DNA of 25,511 bases from DATEOR01 sp035273885 (GTDB lineage: Bacteria; Actinomycetota; Thermoleophilia; Gaiellales; Gaiellaceae). Below are positions 7,002 to 14,193 of the stretch, one piece after another (position 1 is the first letter of the stretch; every line of letters starts with the position of its first letter). A program made the translations under genes and the position numbers. The notes below the pieces were generated by a model. That model did not search any database. It saw only the letters and a list, made by a program, of their open reading frames with translations, and was not told where the DNA came from. The stretch lies in the NCBI GenBank assembly GCA_035273885.1, contig DATEOR010000098.1, positions 1 through 25,511 on the forward strand, given 5' to 3'.

Positions 7002-7932
7002 TGGTGAAGTAGTCCGGACTCTGGTAGCGGCCGGTCTTCTCCTTGCGGATCTGAAGGAGGCAGTCGTTGAGGAGCGACGAGGCGCCGAAGCGGAAGAGGT
7101 CGGGTGTCATCCACTCGACGCCGAGTGTCTCGTGCAGGAGGACGAGGTACTGGACTGCCTGCTTCGCATGGCGGATACCGCCGGCGGGCTTCATCCCGAT
7201 CTTGCGCCCCGTTTCCTCGTAGACGTCGCGGATCGCCTCCAGCATGACCAGCGTCACGGGCAACGTCGCGGCCGGCTGGATCTTGCCCGTGGACGTCTTG
7301 ATGAAGTCGGCGCCGCCCGCAATCGCGAGCAGGCTTGCGCGCCGCACGTTGTCGTAGGTGCCGAGCTCGCCGGTCTCGAGGATGACCTTGAGGTGGGCGT
7401 CCCCGCATGCCTCTTTGACCCTGCGCACTTCGTCGTAGACCTTCGCGTAGTCGCCCGCCAGGAAGGCACCGCGATCGATGACCATGTCGATCTCGTCCGC
7501 GCCCATCTCGGCGACCAGGGCAGCCTCCTCGACCTTGATCTGGAGCGGCGACTGGCCCGAGGGGAACGCGGTTGCCACGGACGCCACCAGAACTCCGCTT
7601 CCGCGCACCCGGTCGAGCGCAACAGGGACGAGGTTCGGATACACGCACACGGCCGCCACCGGCGGCACGGTGAGGTCGGAGGGATCGGGCCGCATCGCCT
7701 TCGACGACAGGGCTGCCACCTTCCCGGGAGTGTCGGCGCCCTCGAGCGTCGTCAGATCCATCATCCGCACGGCAAGGTCGAGTGCGAAGAGCTTCGACTC
7801 GCGCTTGATCGACCGGCGCGCGAGCGAAGCCGCGCGCTCTTCGACCGCAACCTGGTCGACGGAGCCGATTCGCGGGAGACGAGGCTCGAGCGGAAGCTCG
7901 AAGCCGCCCGGGAGAGCAGGCGCCTGCGCCAT
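6994..7932 (-). CDS. deoC: deoxyribose-phosphate aldolase
   Basis: The product is 312 residues, the longer form of the enzyme. It splits 2-deoxyribose-5-phosphate into glyceraldehyde-3-phosphate and acetaldehyde in deoxynucleoside breakdown. The full active site is visible: ADEIDMVID with Asp149, LKVILETG (181-188), FIKTSTGK with Schiff-base Lys212 and Lys217, and MKPAGGI with Lys248. The N-terminus has ~45 residues before the barrel, and the C-terminus ends in a tyrosine-containing tail (SPDYFTID), as in active DeoC enzymes where a C-terminal Tyr helps catalysis. It is the first gene of the apparent operon and overlaps the aldehyde dehydrogenase by 8 bases. The ATG at 7930-7932 is the natural start; the 32 bases upstream hold no obvious promoter. 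Confidence 0.96.
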   Translation of the reverse strand: MAQAPALPGGFELPLEPRLPRIGSVDQVAVEERAASLARRSIKRESKLFALDLAVRMMDLTTLEGADTPGKVAALSSKAMRPDPSDLTVPPVAAVCVYPNLVPVALDRVRGSGVLVASVATAFPSGQSPLQIKVEEAALVAEMGADEIDMVIDRGAFLAGDYAKVYDEVRRVKEACGDAHLKVILETGELGTYDNVRRASLLAIAGGADFIKTSTGKIQPAATLPVTLVMLEAIRDVYEETGRKIGMKPAGGIRHAKQAVQYLVLLHETLGVEWMTPDLFRFGASSLLNDCLLQIRKEKTGRYQSPDYFTID

Positions 7933-7964
7933 GGAATCAGTGTAGCCCGGGAGTGGCCGCCGGC

Positions 7965-8435
7965 TCAGCCGGCGTCGGCGAGCAGGCCGCCCTGCACGCG
8001 GGCGACGAACGTGCTGAGATCCGATTCCTTCTGGCCCAGCCGGGCCTCGAGCTGGCGCAGGTGCTCTTCACGCGCCTCGACCTCGTCCTCGCGTAGGTAC
8101 ATGTCGGCCTCGAAGCGAGCCTCGCGCTCCTCGAGTTCGATCTCCCGGCGCTCGATATCGAGGGCGCGCTGATTGAGGTCCTGCTCCTGCTTCTCGAGCC
8201 GCTTCGCGCGCCGCTCGAGCCATTCCGGGGAGACCAGGCGCTCGCCGAAGAGATCCTCGTCCTCGTGGTGGGCCGGAAGGGCGGGTTCCGGGGCAGGCGC
8301 GGGCGCCGGAACTCCAGACGCAGCCGGCTGCTCGGGCGAGGGCGTCATCGCGAAGATGTTGATGTTGGTCACCGACGACTTGTGGCGTCGGCGCCGCCGC
8401 ACCCGCGTGGAGTGATGTCGGATCTCCTCGGACAT
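7965..8435 (-). CDS. coiled-coil protein of unknown function
   Basis: The product is 156 residues, ATG start. Residues 1-30 are basic (RVRRRRRHKS) and could bind nucleic acid or a membrane surface. Residues 31-60 are a Pro/Ala-rich linker ending in acidic HHEDEDLFGE. Residues ~70-142 are an unbroken charged helix rich in Glu, Arg and Leu (SPEWLERRAKRLEKQEQ onward) with coiled-coil spacing, ending in VQGGLLADAG. I do not recognise a family. The gene is downstream of the M3 peptidase and 32 bases upstream of deoC on the same strand, so it may share transcripts with either. The strong charge bias is the same in all segments and codon use matches the neighbours, supporting a real gene rather than a shadow. 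Confidence 0.65.
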   Translation of the reverse strand: MSEEIRHHSTRVRRRRRHKSSVTNINIFAMTPSPEQPAASGVPAPAPAPEPALPAHHEDEDLFGERLVSPEWLERRAKRLEKQEQDLNQRALDIERREIELEEREARFEADMYLREDEVEAREEHLRQLEARLGQKESDLSTFVARVQGGLLADAG

Positions 8436-8469
8436 GCCGCTTCATGACAGTAATCGGCAGCAAACCCCG

Positions 8470-8494
8470 CGCATCCCTCGAATGAGGGCGTGCG
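8470..8494. terminator. possible hairpin terminator between M3 peptidase and coiled-coil gene
   Basis: The 73-base gap contains CCCTC (8475-8479), loop GAAT and GAGGG (8484-8488), extended by CGCA (8470-8473) with TGCG (8491-8494) across a small internal loop. On the plus strand it is followed by TTTT (8495-8498), but the genes on both sides run on the minus strand, where the 3' side is G-rich with only TTT. It could end or stabilise the M3 peptidase message; termination strength cannot be judged by eye. Confidence 0.35.
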
Positions 8495-8508
8495 TTTTCG
8501 TCAACGGG

Positions 8509-10014
8509 CTACGAGGTGGCGAGCTGTTCCTGTACGAGCGGACGCGTGTCGAAGGGCTCGAAGCCAATCCTGGCGGCGAGGTCCTCGCTCGAGGGGCGCG
8601 TGCCCTCCGCGAAGAGGCCGCGCAGGAATTCGCCGGTCTGGCGGCGCTCCCACCATTCTGAGCCGATCGTCTCGCGGAGGTATGCGCGGAGCTGCGCAGC
8701 CCGGATCCACGCGCGGAGGTAATCGGCCGAATAGAAGCCGTCGTCCATGTCGGCGAGGTAGCCGTCGGGCCGGTAGCGGAAACCGGTCGCAGCGCGCAGG
8801 CGTTCCGCGTACTTCGGTGCGTAGTCGGGCGCGCGCTCGAAGTCCGCCCAGAGCTCGAGCTCGTAGTCGAGCTTCGCCGCGTAGCGACGGAATAGGAGCA
8901 CGTCGAGGAAGCGGGTCGCCTCGGCGTTCTCCTCGGCCTCGCTCGCAGAAAGGTCGAAGTGCTCGGCGTGCCAGCCGGGCTCCCGGCTCACCGACTCGAG
9001 GAGGAACGAGTAGATCTCGGTCAGGGCATGGTCGCGGGAGAGGCGGCGGAAGGTGTATGGGAGCGCCGGGTCGACGCCCGCGTAGTGGAGCGCGTGCCCC
9101 GCCTCGTGCAGAAGGCCCTGGTAGTCGTGCAGCCCGCCCTGCGCCCGGGTGATCAGGTGGACGACGTTGGGCGGGTCGGACGCGATCACGCAGGCCCGAG
9201 GGTTCTTCTGCGGCCGGTCGTCGAGGTCGAGGCGGATGTGCTCCTCGGAGGCGAGGTCGAAGCCGAGACGCGAGAGGCTCTCGAGGCACACGGGGACGGA
9301 CCGCTCCTTCGTGTACGTGTCGGCGAGCGGCGACAGCCGCCGCAGGTAGGAGACGTGGTAGGAGGCGGGCTCCGCCTCGTGACCCTCCCCGAGAATGCGA
9401 TCGATCCAGCGCTCGCGCAGGGGACGGTAGGACTCGTCCTGTTCGCGCGCCGCCCGGCCGAGCGCGTCCGCGAGCGCGTGCAGGTCGATCGCCTTGCGCC
9501 GCGCGCTTCTCCCCACCGGATCGGGATCGCCCGACAGCTCGGCGTCGAGCGCCTCGCCTGCCGCCATCAGCTCATGACGGTCGTCGTTGAAGGCGGCAGA
9601 GGCGTCGGCGGCAAGGTCGCCGAGCTCGTCGCGGTCGCGGTACTCGTCGAGGATCGCGAGCATCGCCTGGGCCGAGCGAAGCGGCAGCGACTCGCCGCGA
9701 AACTCGACGCGGGCCGCGAGGAACTCGTTCTCGAAACGGTCCATGCGCTCGGCCAGGTCGGCGACGACGATCCCGCCCAGACACGCTTCGCGGAGACGGT
9801 AGAGCCGCTCGCGCTCGTCTCCGGCGGCTTGCTCCTCCTCGTCGCGGAGACACTCGTGCTGCTCGCGGGTGAAGAGGTCGGCGTAGCGGGCGACGATCTC
9901 TGCCTGCTCGCTCGTTTCCTTCTCCCCCACGCGCACCGCGCGTGCCTCCTCGGCGCGCTCGTAGAGATAGCGGTTCAGCCGTTCCTCGAATTGCAACGCG
10001 GTCAAAGCTGCCAA
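8509..10014 (-). CDS. M3-type zinc metallopeptidase (oligoendopeptidase-like)
   Basis: The product is 501 residues, mostly helical, with the zinc motif HEAGH at 303-307 (GLLHEAGHALHYAG) and a candidate third ligand Glu333 (HALTEIYSFLLES), the layout of thimet/oligoendopeptidase F-like M3 peptidases (usually 550-680 residues). A family-typical Tyr/Gly-rich C-terminal region follows (FRYRPDGYLADMDDGFYSADYLRAW in part). There is no signal peptide, so it probably degrades peptides in the cytoplasm. The start is TTG at 10012-10014, supported by an AAGGA ribosome site five bases upstream and by its position 12 bases after the era stop. It occupies the place downstream of era where recO sits in many genomes. 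Substrates are unknown. Confidence 0.85.
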   Translation of the reverse strand: MAALTALQFEERLNRYLYERAEEARAVRVGEKETSEQAEIVARYADLFTREQHECLRDEEEQAAGDERERLYRLREACLGGIVVADLAERMDRFENEFLAARVEFRGESLPLRSAQAMLAILDEYRDRDELGDLAADASAAFNDDRHELMAAGEALDAELSGDPDPVGRSARRKAIDLHALADALGRAAREQDESYRPLRERWIDRILGEGHEAEPASYHVSYLRRLSPLADTYTKERSVPVCLESLSRLGFDLASEEHIRLDLDDRPQKNPRACVIASDPPNVVHLITRAQGGLHDYQGLLHEAGHALHYAGVDPALPYTFRRLSRDHALTEIYSFLLESVSREPGWHAEHFDLSASEAEENAEATRFLDVLLFRRYAAKLDYELELWADFERAPDYAPKYAERLRAATGFRYRPDGYLADMDDGFYSADYLRAWIRAAQLRAYLRETIGSEWWERRQTGEFLRGLFAEGTRPSSEDLAARIGFEPFDTRPLVQEQLATS

Positions 10015-10026
10015 GGTCGTCCTTTC

Positions 10027-10887
10027 CTAGATTCCGAAGCGTTCGAGCACATTGTCGTCACGGCGCCAGTGCGGCCGCACCTTGACCTGCAGCTCGAGGT
10101 ACACCTTGCCGCCGAGAAGCTCCTCGATCTCGGGCCTGGCGCCGGCGCCGATCGCCTTGATCATGCTCCCGGCCTTGCCGATCAGGATGCCCTTTTGCGA
10201 CTCGGTCTCGACGAAGAGGACTGCGTGCACCCGGCCCTCCTCGAGGTCCTCGACCTCGACGCCGATCGCATGCGGCACCTCTTCGCGCGTCAGGGCGAGA
10301 GCCTGCTCGCGGACGAGCTCTGCGATCCGCGCCTCGAGTGGAAGGTCGGTCGACTCGCCCTCGCCGAAGTAGAGCGGCCCTTCGGGAAGGAGGGCGACGA
10401 GGTCGTCCTGCAGCGGGCCGAGCCCCTCGCCGCGGGCGGCGCTGATCGGGTGGAGGGCATGGAAGTCGCCGAGACCGGCGGCGACCTGGATCTGCTCGGC
10501 TATTCGTTCAGGGCGTAGCCGGTCGACCTTGTTCAACGCGATGACGACGGGCCGGCCGGACGCGAACAGCCGCTCGGCCACGAAGCGGTCGCCCGAGCCG
10601 ATTGCCTCGTCAGCGGCCAGGACGAGGAGGTGTGCGTCGACATCCTCGAGCGATGCGTCCACGGTTCGCTGCATGCGCTCGGTGAGCGCGTCGCGCGGCC
10701 GCTGGAAGCCTGGCAGGTCGGTGAGGACGAGCTGGTACCCGTCGCCGTTCACGACGGCGGCGATCCGGCGGCGAGTGGTCTGCGGCTTGTCCGAGACGAT
10801 CGCAACCTTCCCGCCCGCGAGCGCGTTCACGAGCGTGGACTTGCCAACGTTCGGACGGCCGGCGACCGCGACGAAACCGCTTTTCAC
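10027..10887 (-). CDS. era: GTPase Era, 16S rRNA/30S maturation factor
   Basis: The product is 286 residues. GTPase motifs are complete: G1 GRPNVGKST (10-18), effector region KPQTTRRR (34-41), G3 DLPG (57-60), G4 NKVD (119-122) and a G5-like SA (149-150). The C-terminal KH domain is clear, with the GILIGKAGSMIKAIG core and KVYLELQVKV strand, which binds the 3' end of 16S rRNA. The GTG start overlaps the cdd stop as GTGA (10884-10887), which excludes longer N-terminal extensions. Order ybeY-dgkA-cdd-era is conserved across many Gram-positive bacteria. The role is checkpoint and assembly factor of the small ribosomal subunit. Confidence 0.97.
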   Translation of the reverse strand: MKSGFVAVAGRPNVGKSTLVNALAGGKVAIVSDKPQTTRRRIAAVVNGDGYQLVLTDLPGFQRPRDALTERMQRTVDASLEDVDAHLLVLAADEAIGSGDRFVAERLFASGRPVVIALNKVDRLRPERIAEQIQVAAGLGDFHALHPISAARGEGLGPLQDDLVALLPEGPLYFGEGESTDLPLEARIAELVREQALALTREEVPHAIGVEVEDLEEGRVHAVLFVETESQKGILIGKAGSMIKAIGAGARPEIEELLGGKVYLELQVKVRPHWRRDDNVLERFGI

Positions 10888-11246
10888 AGCTCGAACGAGT
10901 CCGGCAGGAGCTCGTCCGGCCGGCGGACGAGCAGCTCGCCCTCGTGCATGAAGGCGACCCGGTCGAACCGGAACTCGTGCAGCCACTGGCGGCACGCACC
11001 GCACGGCGAGGCCGTGATGCCGATCGCCTCGAAGTCGCCGGGCCTCGCGCCCTGGACGACGGCGCGGGCGATGGCGCACCGCTCGGCGCAGATGCCGACC
11101 GGATAGGAGGCGTTCTCGACGTTCACGCCGGTGACGACGCGCCCGTCGCGCATGAGCGCGGCCGCGCCCACGAGGAACTCCGAGTACGGGGCGTAGGCCG
11201 CCTGCGACGCGGCCACCGCGGCCTCGTAGAGCTCCTGGTCCGTCAT
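10884..11246 (-). CDS. cdd: cytidine deaminase
   Basis: The product is 120 residues, a homotetrameric-type cytidine deaminase that converts cytidine and deoxycytidine to uridine and deoxyuridine in pyrimidine salvage. The zinc site is complete: CAE (Cys53, catalytic Glu55) and PCGAC (Cys82, Cys85). The substrate segment NVENASYP precedes it. The ATG overlaps the upstream lipid kinase/phosphatase gene as ATGA (11243-11246), and the stop overlaps era as GTGA, so this is a tightly coupled operon member. The product could feed deoxynucleoside breakdown, which connects functionally to deoC elsewhere in the window, though in a different transcription group. Confidence 0.97.
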   Translation of the reverse strand: MTDQELYEAAVAASQAAYAPYSEFLVGAAALMRDGRVVTGVNVENASYPVGICAERCAIARAVVQGARPGDFEAIGITASPCGACRQWLHEFRFDRVAFMHEGELLVRRPDELLPDSFEL

Positions 11247-11956
11247 CTGAACACCTGGAAGAGGATCAAGGTCACGAGCGTACCGATGACCGCGCCCGCA
11301 ACCACCTCGTAAGGCGTGTGGATCTCCGCCTCGACGCGCGTCTGGGAGACGAGGAGCGCCATGATCAGAGCGACGAACGAGATCACGACGCGGTGGTCGG
11401 TGACGATGAACGTGATCGCCGCCCAGCAGCCGAACGCGAGCGCCGCGTGGCCGGAGGGAAGCCCGCCTCGCAGCGGCGTGCCGGTCCCGGTGATCGCTTT
11501 GATCGCGATGACGACGATGATCGTCAGGACGAGCGCGATCACGGTGAGGTTGATCGGCGCGTCTCCGAGCGAGTTCACAAGCCTCGCGCTCGGGCGCGCC
11601 AGTCGGTCGGCCAGGACGAGGTAGCCGACTGCGACCGCGTTGGCCGCGGCGATGAGGACCGCACCCGCCGCGATGTCCTTCGCAATCTTCGCCAGCGGGT
11701 CGAACGAGGGTGTGGAGAGGTCGATCGTCGCCTCCACAGCGGTGTTGACCATCTCCGCGATCAGCACGAAGGCGATCGAGATCATGAGCGCGATGAGCTC
11801 GAGGCGCGTGACGTCGTAGACGAACGCGAGCACGAGCACGGCCGCGGCGATCGCAAAGTGGATCCGCATGTTGCGCTGGGTGCGCAGCACGTGGATGACG
11901 CCCTCGAAGGCGTAGTTGAAGCTCCGCAGAACCGCGGGTGCGCGCCGGTCGGCCAT
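11243..11956 (-). CDS. DgkA-type lipid kinase fused to PAP2-type phosphatase domain
   Basis: The product is 237 residues with several membrane helices. Residues ~10-120 match the DgkA/undecaprenol kinase family: basic N-terminal surface helix, EMVNTAVEATID (68-79) with catalytic Glu and Asn, and PLAKIAKDIAAGAVL (87-101). Residues ~135-237 are a PAP2-like unit with PSGH (167-170) and TRVEAEIHTPYEVVAG (206-221), matching the Arg..His..Asp motif but with Glu217 where Asp is usual. The first PAP2 motif (Lys..Arg-Pro) is weak. The pair could interconvert lipid alcohol and lipid phosphate, such as undecaprenol for cell-wall carrier recycling. The start overlaps the ybeY stop as TGATG. Kinase identity is secure; phosphatase activity is inferred. 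Confidence 0.88.
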   Translation of the reverse strand: MADRRAPAVLRSFNYAFEGVIHVLRTQRNMRIHFAIAAAVLVLAFVYDVTRLELIALMISIAFVLIAEMVNTAVEATIDLSTPSFDPLAKIAKDIAAGAVLIAAANAVAVGYLVLADRLARPSARLVNSLGDAPINLTVIALVLTIIVVIAIKAITGTGTPLRGGLPSGHAALAFGCWAAITFIVTDHRVVISFVALIMALLVSQTRVEAEIHTPYEVVAGAVIGTLVTLILFQVFR

Positions 11957-12339
11957 CAGGACTCGGGCAGCAGCTCGCGCTCCCGCTGCTCCATCTCATC
12001 GCCGTGGTCGTAACCGAGGAGATGCAGCAACCCGTGGACGAGCGGAGCGGGCCACCCGTCTCCGACGACCTGCGGACAGAGGACGACGTCTCCGAGCTGG
12101 CGCGGAACCCCGTCAGGCAACTCGTCGCGGGCATCGATCGGGAACGAGAGGACGTCGGTCGCCTCCTCGATCCCGAGGTGCTGGAGCTTCAGCGCCCGCA
12201 TCTCGGACGGCGTGGCGAACGAGATGCCGAGGTCGCCCTCCTCGACGCCTTCGGCCGTGAGGACAGCGCGTGCCAGCGATTCGGCGCCGGTGGCGTCGAC
12301 GGCCTCGCCGCTTCGGTTCTCCACCTCGATCGCGATCAC
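11956..12339 (-). CDS. ybeY: endoribonuclease YbeY, rRNA maturation factor
   Basis: The product is 127 residues, a little shorter than usual (~150). The metal site HGLLHLLGYDH gives His102, His106 and His112, and the conserved TDVLSFP segment is present. The enzyme takes part in 16S rRNA 3' end processing and ribosome quality control. The GTG start overlaps the PhoH-like stop as GTGA (12336-12339); the longer open frame upstream lies entirely within the phoH coding region and is a shadow. The neighbourhood with phoH and era is the normal one and supports the call. Confidence 0.95.
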   Translation of the reverse strand: MIAIEVENRSGEAVDATGAESLARAVLTAEGVEEGDLGISFATPSEMRALKLQHLGIEEATDVLSFPIDARDELPDGVPRQLGDVVLCPQVVGDGWPAPLVHGLLHLLGYDHGDEMEQRERELLPES

Positions 12340-13295
12340 TTGCGCCGCTGTGTGCCCGTCTCGTCGGCGTGGCGCTTGTACGCCTCGACGATGCGCTGCA
12401 CGAGCGCGTGGCGGACGACGTCCTGGTTCCCGAACTCGACGAACTCGATCCCGTCGATGGCGCCGAGTATCTCTCGCACGTGGATGAGACCCGACGCCTG
12501 CTCGCGCGGGAGATCGACCTGCGTGACGTCGCCCGTGACGACGATCTTCGAGCCGAACCCGAGGCGCGTGAGGAACATCTGCATCTGCTCGGGAGTGGTG
12601 TTCTGCGCCTCGTCGAGGATGATGAACGAGTCGTTGAGCGTGCGACCGCGCATGAAGGCGAGCGGCGCCACCTCGATCGTTCCCTTCTCGAGATACGAGT
12701 TGAGCCGGTCCGCGTCGAGCATGTCGTAGAGCGCGTCGAAGAGCGGGCGGAGGTACGGGTCGACCTTGGCGAGCATGTCGCCGGGCAGGAAGCCGAGGCG
12801 CTCGCCGGCTTCGACGGCGGGGCGGGTGAGGATGATGCGGCTGACCTCGCGCTCCTGCATCTCGGCGACTGCGAGGGCCATGGCGAGGTACGTCTTCCCA
12901 GTGCCGGCCGGGCCGACGCCGAAGGTGATCGTGCACTCCCTGATCGCGTCTACGTAGCGCTTCTGGTTGACCGTCTTCGGCGTGATCTTGGTGCCGCGGT
13001 GGCGCCAGACGACGTCCTCGAAGATCTCGCGCGGGTTCTCGGCGGCGTCGAGCGCGGCGAGGACGGCGTCCACGGTGCCCGGCCCGATCGCCTGGCCGCC
13101 CTCGACCAGCTCGACGAGCTCGTCCACGACCGCGCGGGCCTGCCCCACGCGCGCGTCGTCGCCCTCGAGCGTCAGGCGGTTCCCGCGCAGGAGAAGGGCG
13201 ATGCCGAGGCGGTCGCGGAGCGCGTCGAGAATGCCGTCGTCGACCGTGGCGAGCTCGGCCGCGACCTCGTTGGAAACCGAAAGAACTTCCTGCAA
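12336..13295 (-). CDS. PhoH-like P-loop ATPase
   Basis: The product is 319 residues. It has an N-terminal ~90-residue KH-like part, then the PhoH ATPase core: Walker A GPAGTGKT (128-135), LTRPAVEAGERLGFLPGD (156-173), Walker B IILDEAQN (225-232) and VVTGDVTQVDLP. PhoH/YbeZ proteins work with YbeY in RNA metabolism, and the two genes overlap by 4 bases here. The start is TTG at 13293-13295, since no other start codon lies near the N-terminus and the sequence begins with the usual short VSNEVAAEL helix. No good ribosome site is visible. The 128-base gap upstream makes this the likely first gene of the phoH-ybeY-dgkA/PAP2-cdd-era group. Confidence 0.95.
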   Translation of the reverse strand: MQEVLSVSNEVAAELATVDDGILDALRDRLGIALLLRGNRLTLEGDDARVGQARAVVDELVELVEGGQAIGPGTVDAVLAALDAAENPREIFEDVVWRHRGTKITPKTVNQKRYVDAIRECTITFGVGPAGTGKTYLAMALAVAEMQEREVSRIILTRPAVEAGERLGFLPGDMLAKVDPYLRPLFDALYDMLDADRLNSYLEKGTIEVAPLAFMRGRTLNDSFIILDEAQNTTPEQMQMFLTRLGFGSKIVVTGDVTQVDLPREQASGLIHVREILGAIDGIEFVEFGNQDVVRHALVQRIVEAYKRHADETGTQRRK

Positions 13296-13423
13296 CGGAC
13301 GCAGTTTAGTTCGGAGAGCAGAGCGAATCCGACGCTGGGGCCGCCGCGGGCCTCCCTCCGCTTCGAGCGTATCGTCCGAGAACGCACGCGTGGCGCGCTG
13401 ACTGTGACGAAACTGCCCCGCTC
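13296..13423. promoter_or_regulatory. gap between yqeY and phoH, probable promoter region
   Basis: These 128 bases are the longest gap in the minus-strand run and lie between two tightly packed groups, so a promoter for phoH and possibly the 3' end of the yqeY message are expected here. An 8-base palindrome CACGCGTG sits at 13385-13392. No consensus -35/-10 pair or strong terminator hairpin is evident by eye. The assignment rests on spacing only. Confidence 0.35.
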
Positions 13424-13867
13424 CTAGGCGAGCTTTTCGCGCACGAGCTGGCTGACGGTCGACCCGTCCGCGCGCCCCGCCACCTGCGGCATCACATCTG
13501 CCATGACGCGGCCAAGGTCGCGGAGCGACGTCGCGCCCGTCTCCGCGATCGCGTCGTCGATGATCGTTTCGATGTCCTCCTCGGACATCGGTTCCGGCAT
13601 GAACTCCTCGATCACGGCGAGCTCGCGCTCTTCCTTCTCCGCCTGCTCCGGCCGCTCGCCCTCCCGGAATGCCTCCGCCGCCTCCGTGCGCCGCTTGCGC
13701 TCGCGCTGAAGGACCTGGAGCTCCTCGTCCTCCTTCAGCGGCCGCTGGAGGTCTTTCTCCGCCGCCCGCAGGGACGAGAGCGTCATGCGCAGCGTGTCCG
13801 TGCGCTCCTGGTCGCGGGCGCGCATCGCCTGCTTGAGCTCGTCCTCGATCCGGACGATCAGGCTCAT
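13424..13867 (-). CDS. GatB/YqeY domain protein
   Basis: The product is 147 residues, the usual length for stand-alone YqeY proteins related to the tail domain of GatB, which contacts tRNA in the amidotransferase. Visible family features are an N-terminal helix (IEDELKQAMRARDQERTDTLRM), ERKRRTEAAEAFREGER, the EEFMPEPMSEEDIETII segment (87-103), and a C-terminal region GRVMADVMPQVAGRADG (119-135). The precise function of the stand-alone form is not established. The ATG overlaps the HIT stop as ATGA (13864-13867), showing translational coupling. Confidence 0.93.
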   Translation of the reverse strand: MSLIVRIEDELKQAMRARDQERTDTLRMTLSSLRAAEKDLQRPLKEDEELQVLQRERKRRTEAAEAFREGERPEQAEKEERELAVIEEFMPEPMSEEDIETIIDDAIAETGATSLRDLGRVMADVMPQVAGRADGSTVSQLVREKLA

Positions 13868-14193
13868 TCGAACGGCCTCCCGCCGCCCAGCACGTGCCAG
13901 TGGAGATGAAAGACCGTCTGGCCGGCGCCCGGGCCGACGTTCACGACGATCTGGTAATCCTCGAGGCCGGCCTTTCTGGCGGTGTCGGCGACGAACTCGA
14001 GCATGCGTTTCGCCTCCTCGCTCTCGAACTCGTGCACGTCCCGAAACGTGTCGATGTGCCGCTCCGGCAGCACGAGCAGGTGCACGGGAGCCTTCGGGTT
14101 GATGTCCTCGATGGCGACGAACCCGTCGCCGGCATTGACGTGCTCTCCCTCGCGAACGAGCTTGCAGAAGAGACAATCAGGCTGCGAGGCCAA
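13864..14193 (-). CDS. HIT family nucleotide hydrolase
   Basis: The product is 109 residues. The histidine triad HLHWH (His96, His98, His100) is intact, with the upstream PKAPVHLLVLPERHI (33-47) and an N-terminal CLFC pair (Cys7, Cys10), common in bacterial Hint-type HIT proteins that hydrolyse purine nucleoside phosphoramidates. The start is TTG at 14191-14193, backed by an excellent GAGGAGG ribosome site six bases upstream. It overlaps the end of mtaB by 17 bases in another frame. The physiological substrate is unknown. Confidence 0.94.
   Translation of the reverse strand: MASQPDCLFCKLVREGEHVNAGDGFVAIEDINPKAPVHLLVLPERHIDTFRDVHEFESEEAKRMLEFVADTARKAGLEDYQIVVNVGPGAGQTVFHLHWHVLGGGRPFE

Noticed and set aside
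5499..7007. Plus-strand open frame of about 500 codons opposite the aldehyde dehydrogenase
   Set aside because: No family pattern and Arg/Asp/Val bias typical of antisense frames; the minus strand holds all catalytic motifs.
7112..7127. Inverted repeat CACTCG-ACGC-CGAGTG resembling part of a CIRCE operator
   Set aside because: It lies inside deoC, spacing and sequence do not match CIRCE, and such repeats are expected by chance in high-GC coding DNA.
8959..10518. Plus-strand open frame of about 520 codons spanning the M3 peptidase and era
   Set aside because: It crosses two well-supported minus-strand genes and shows no recognisable domain.
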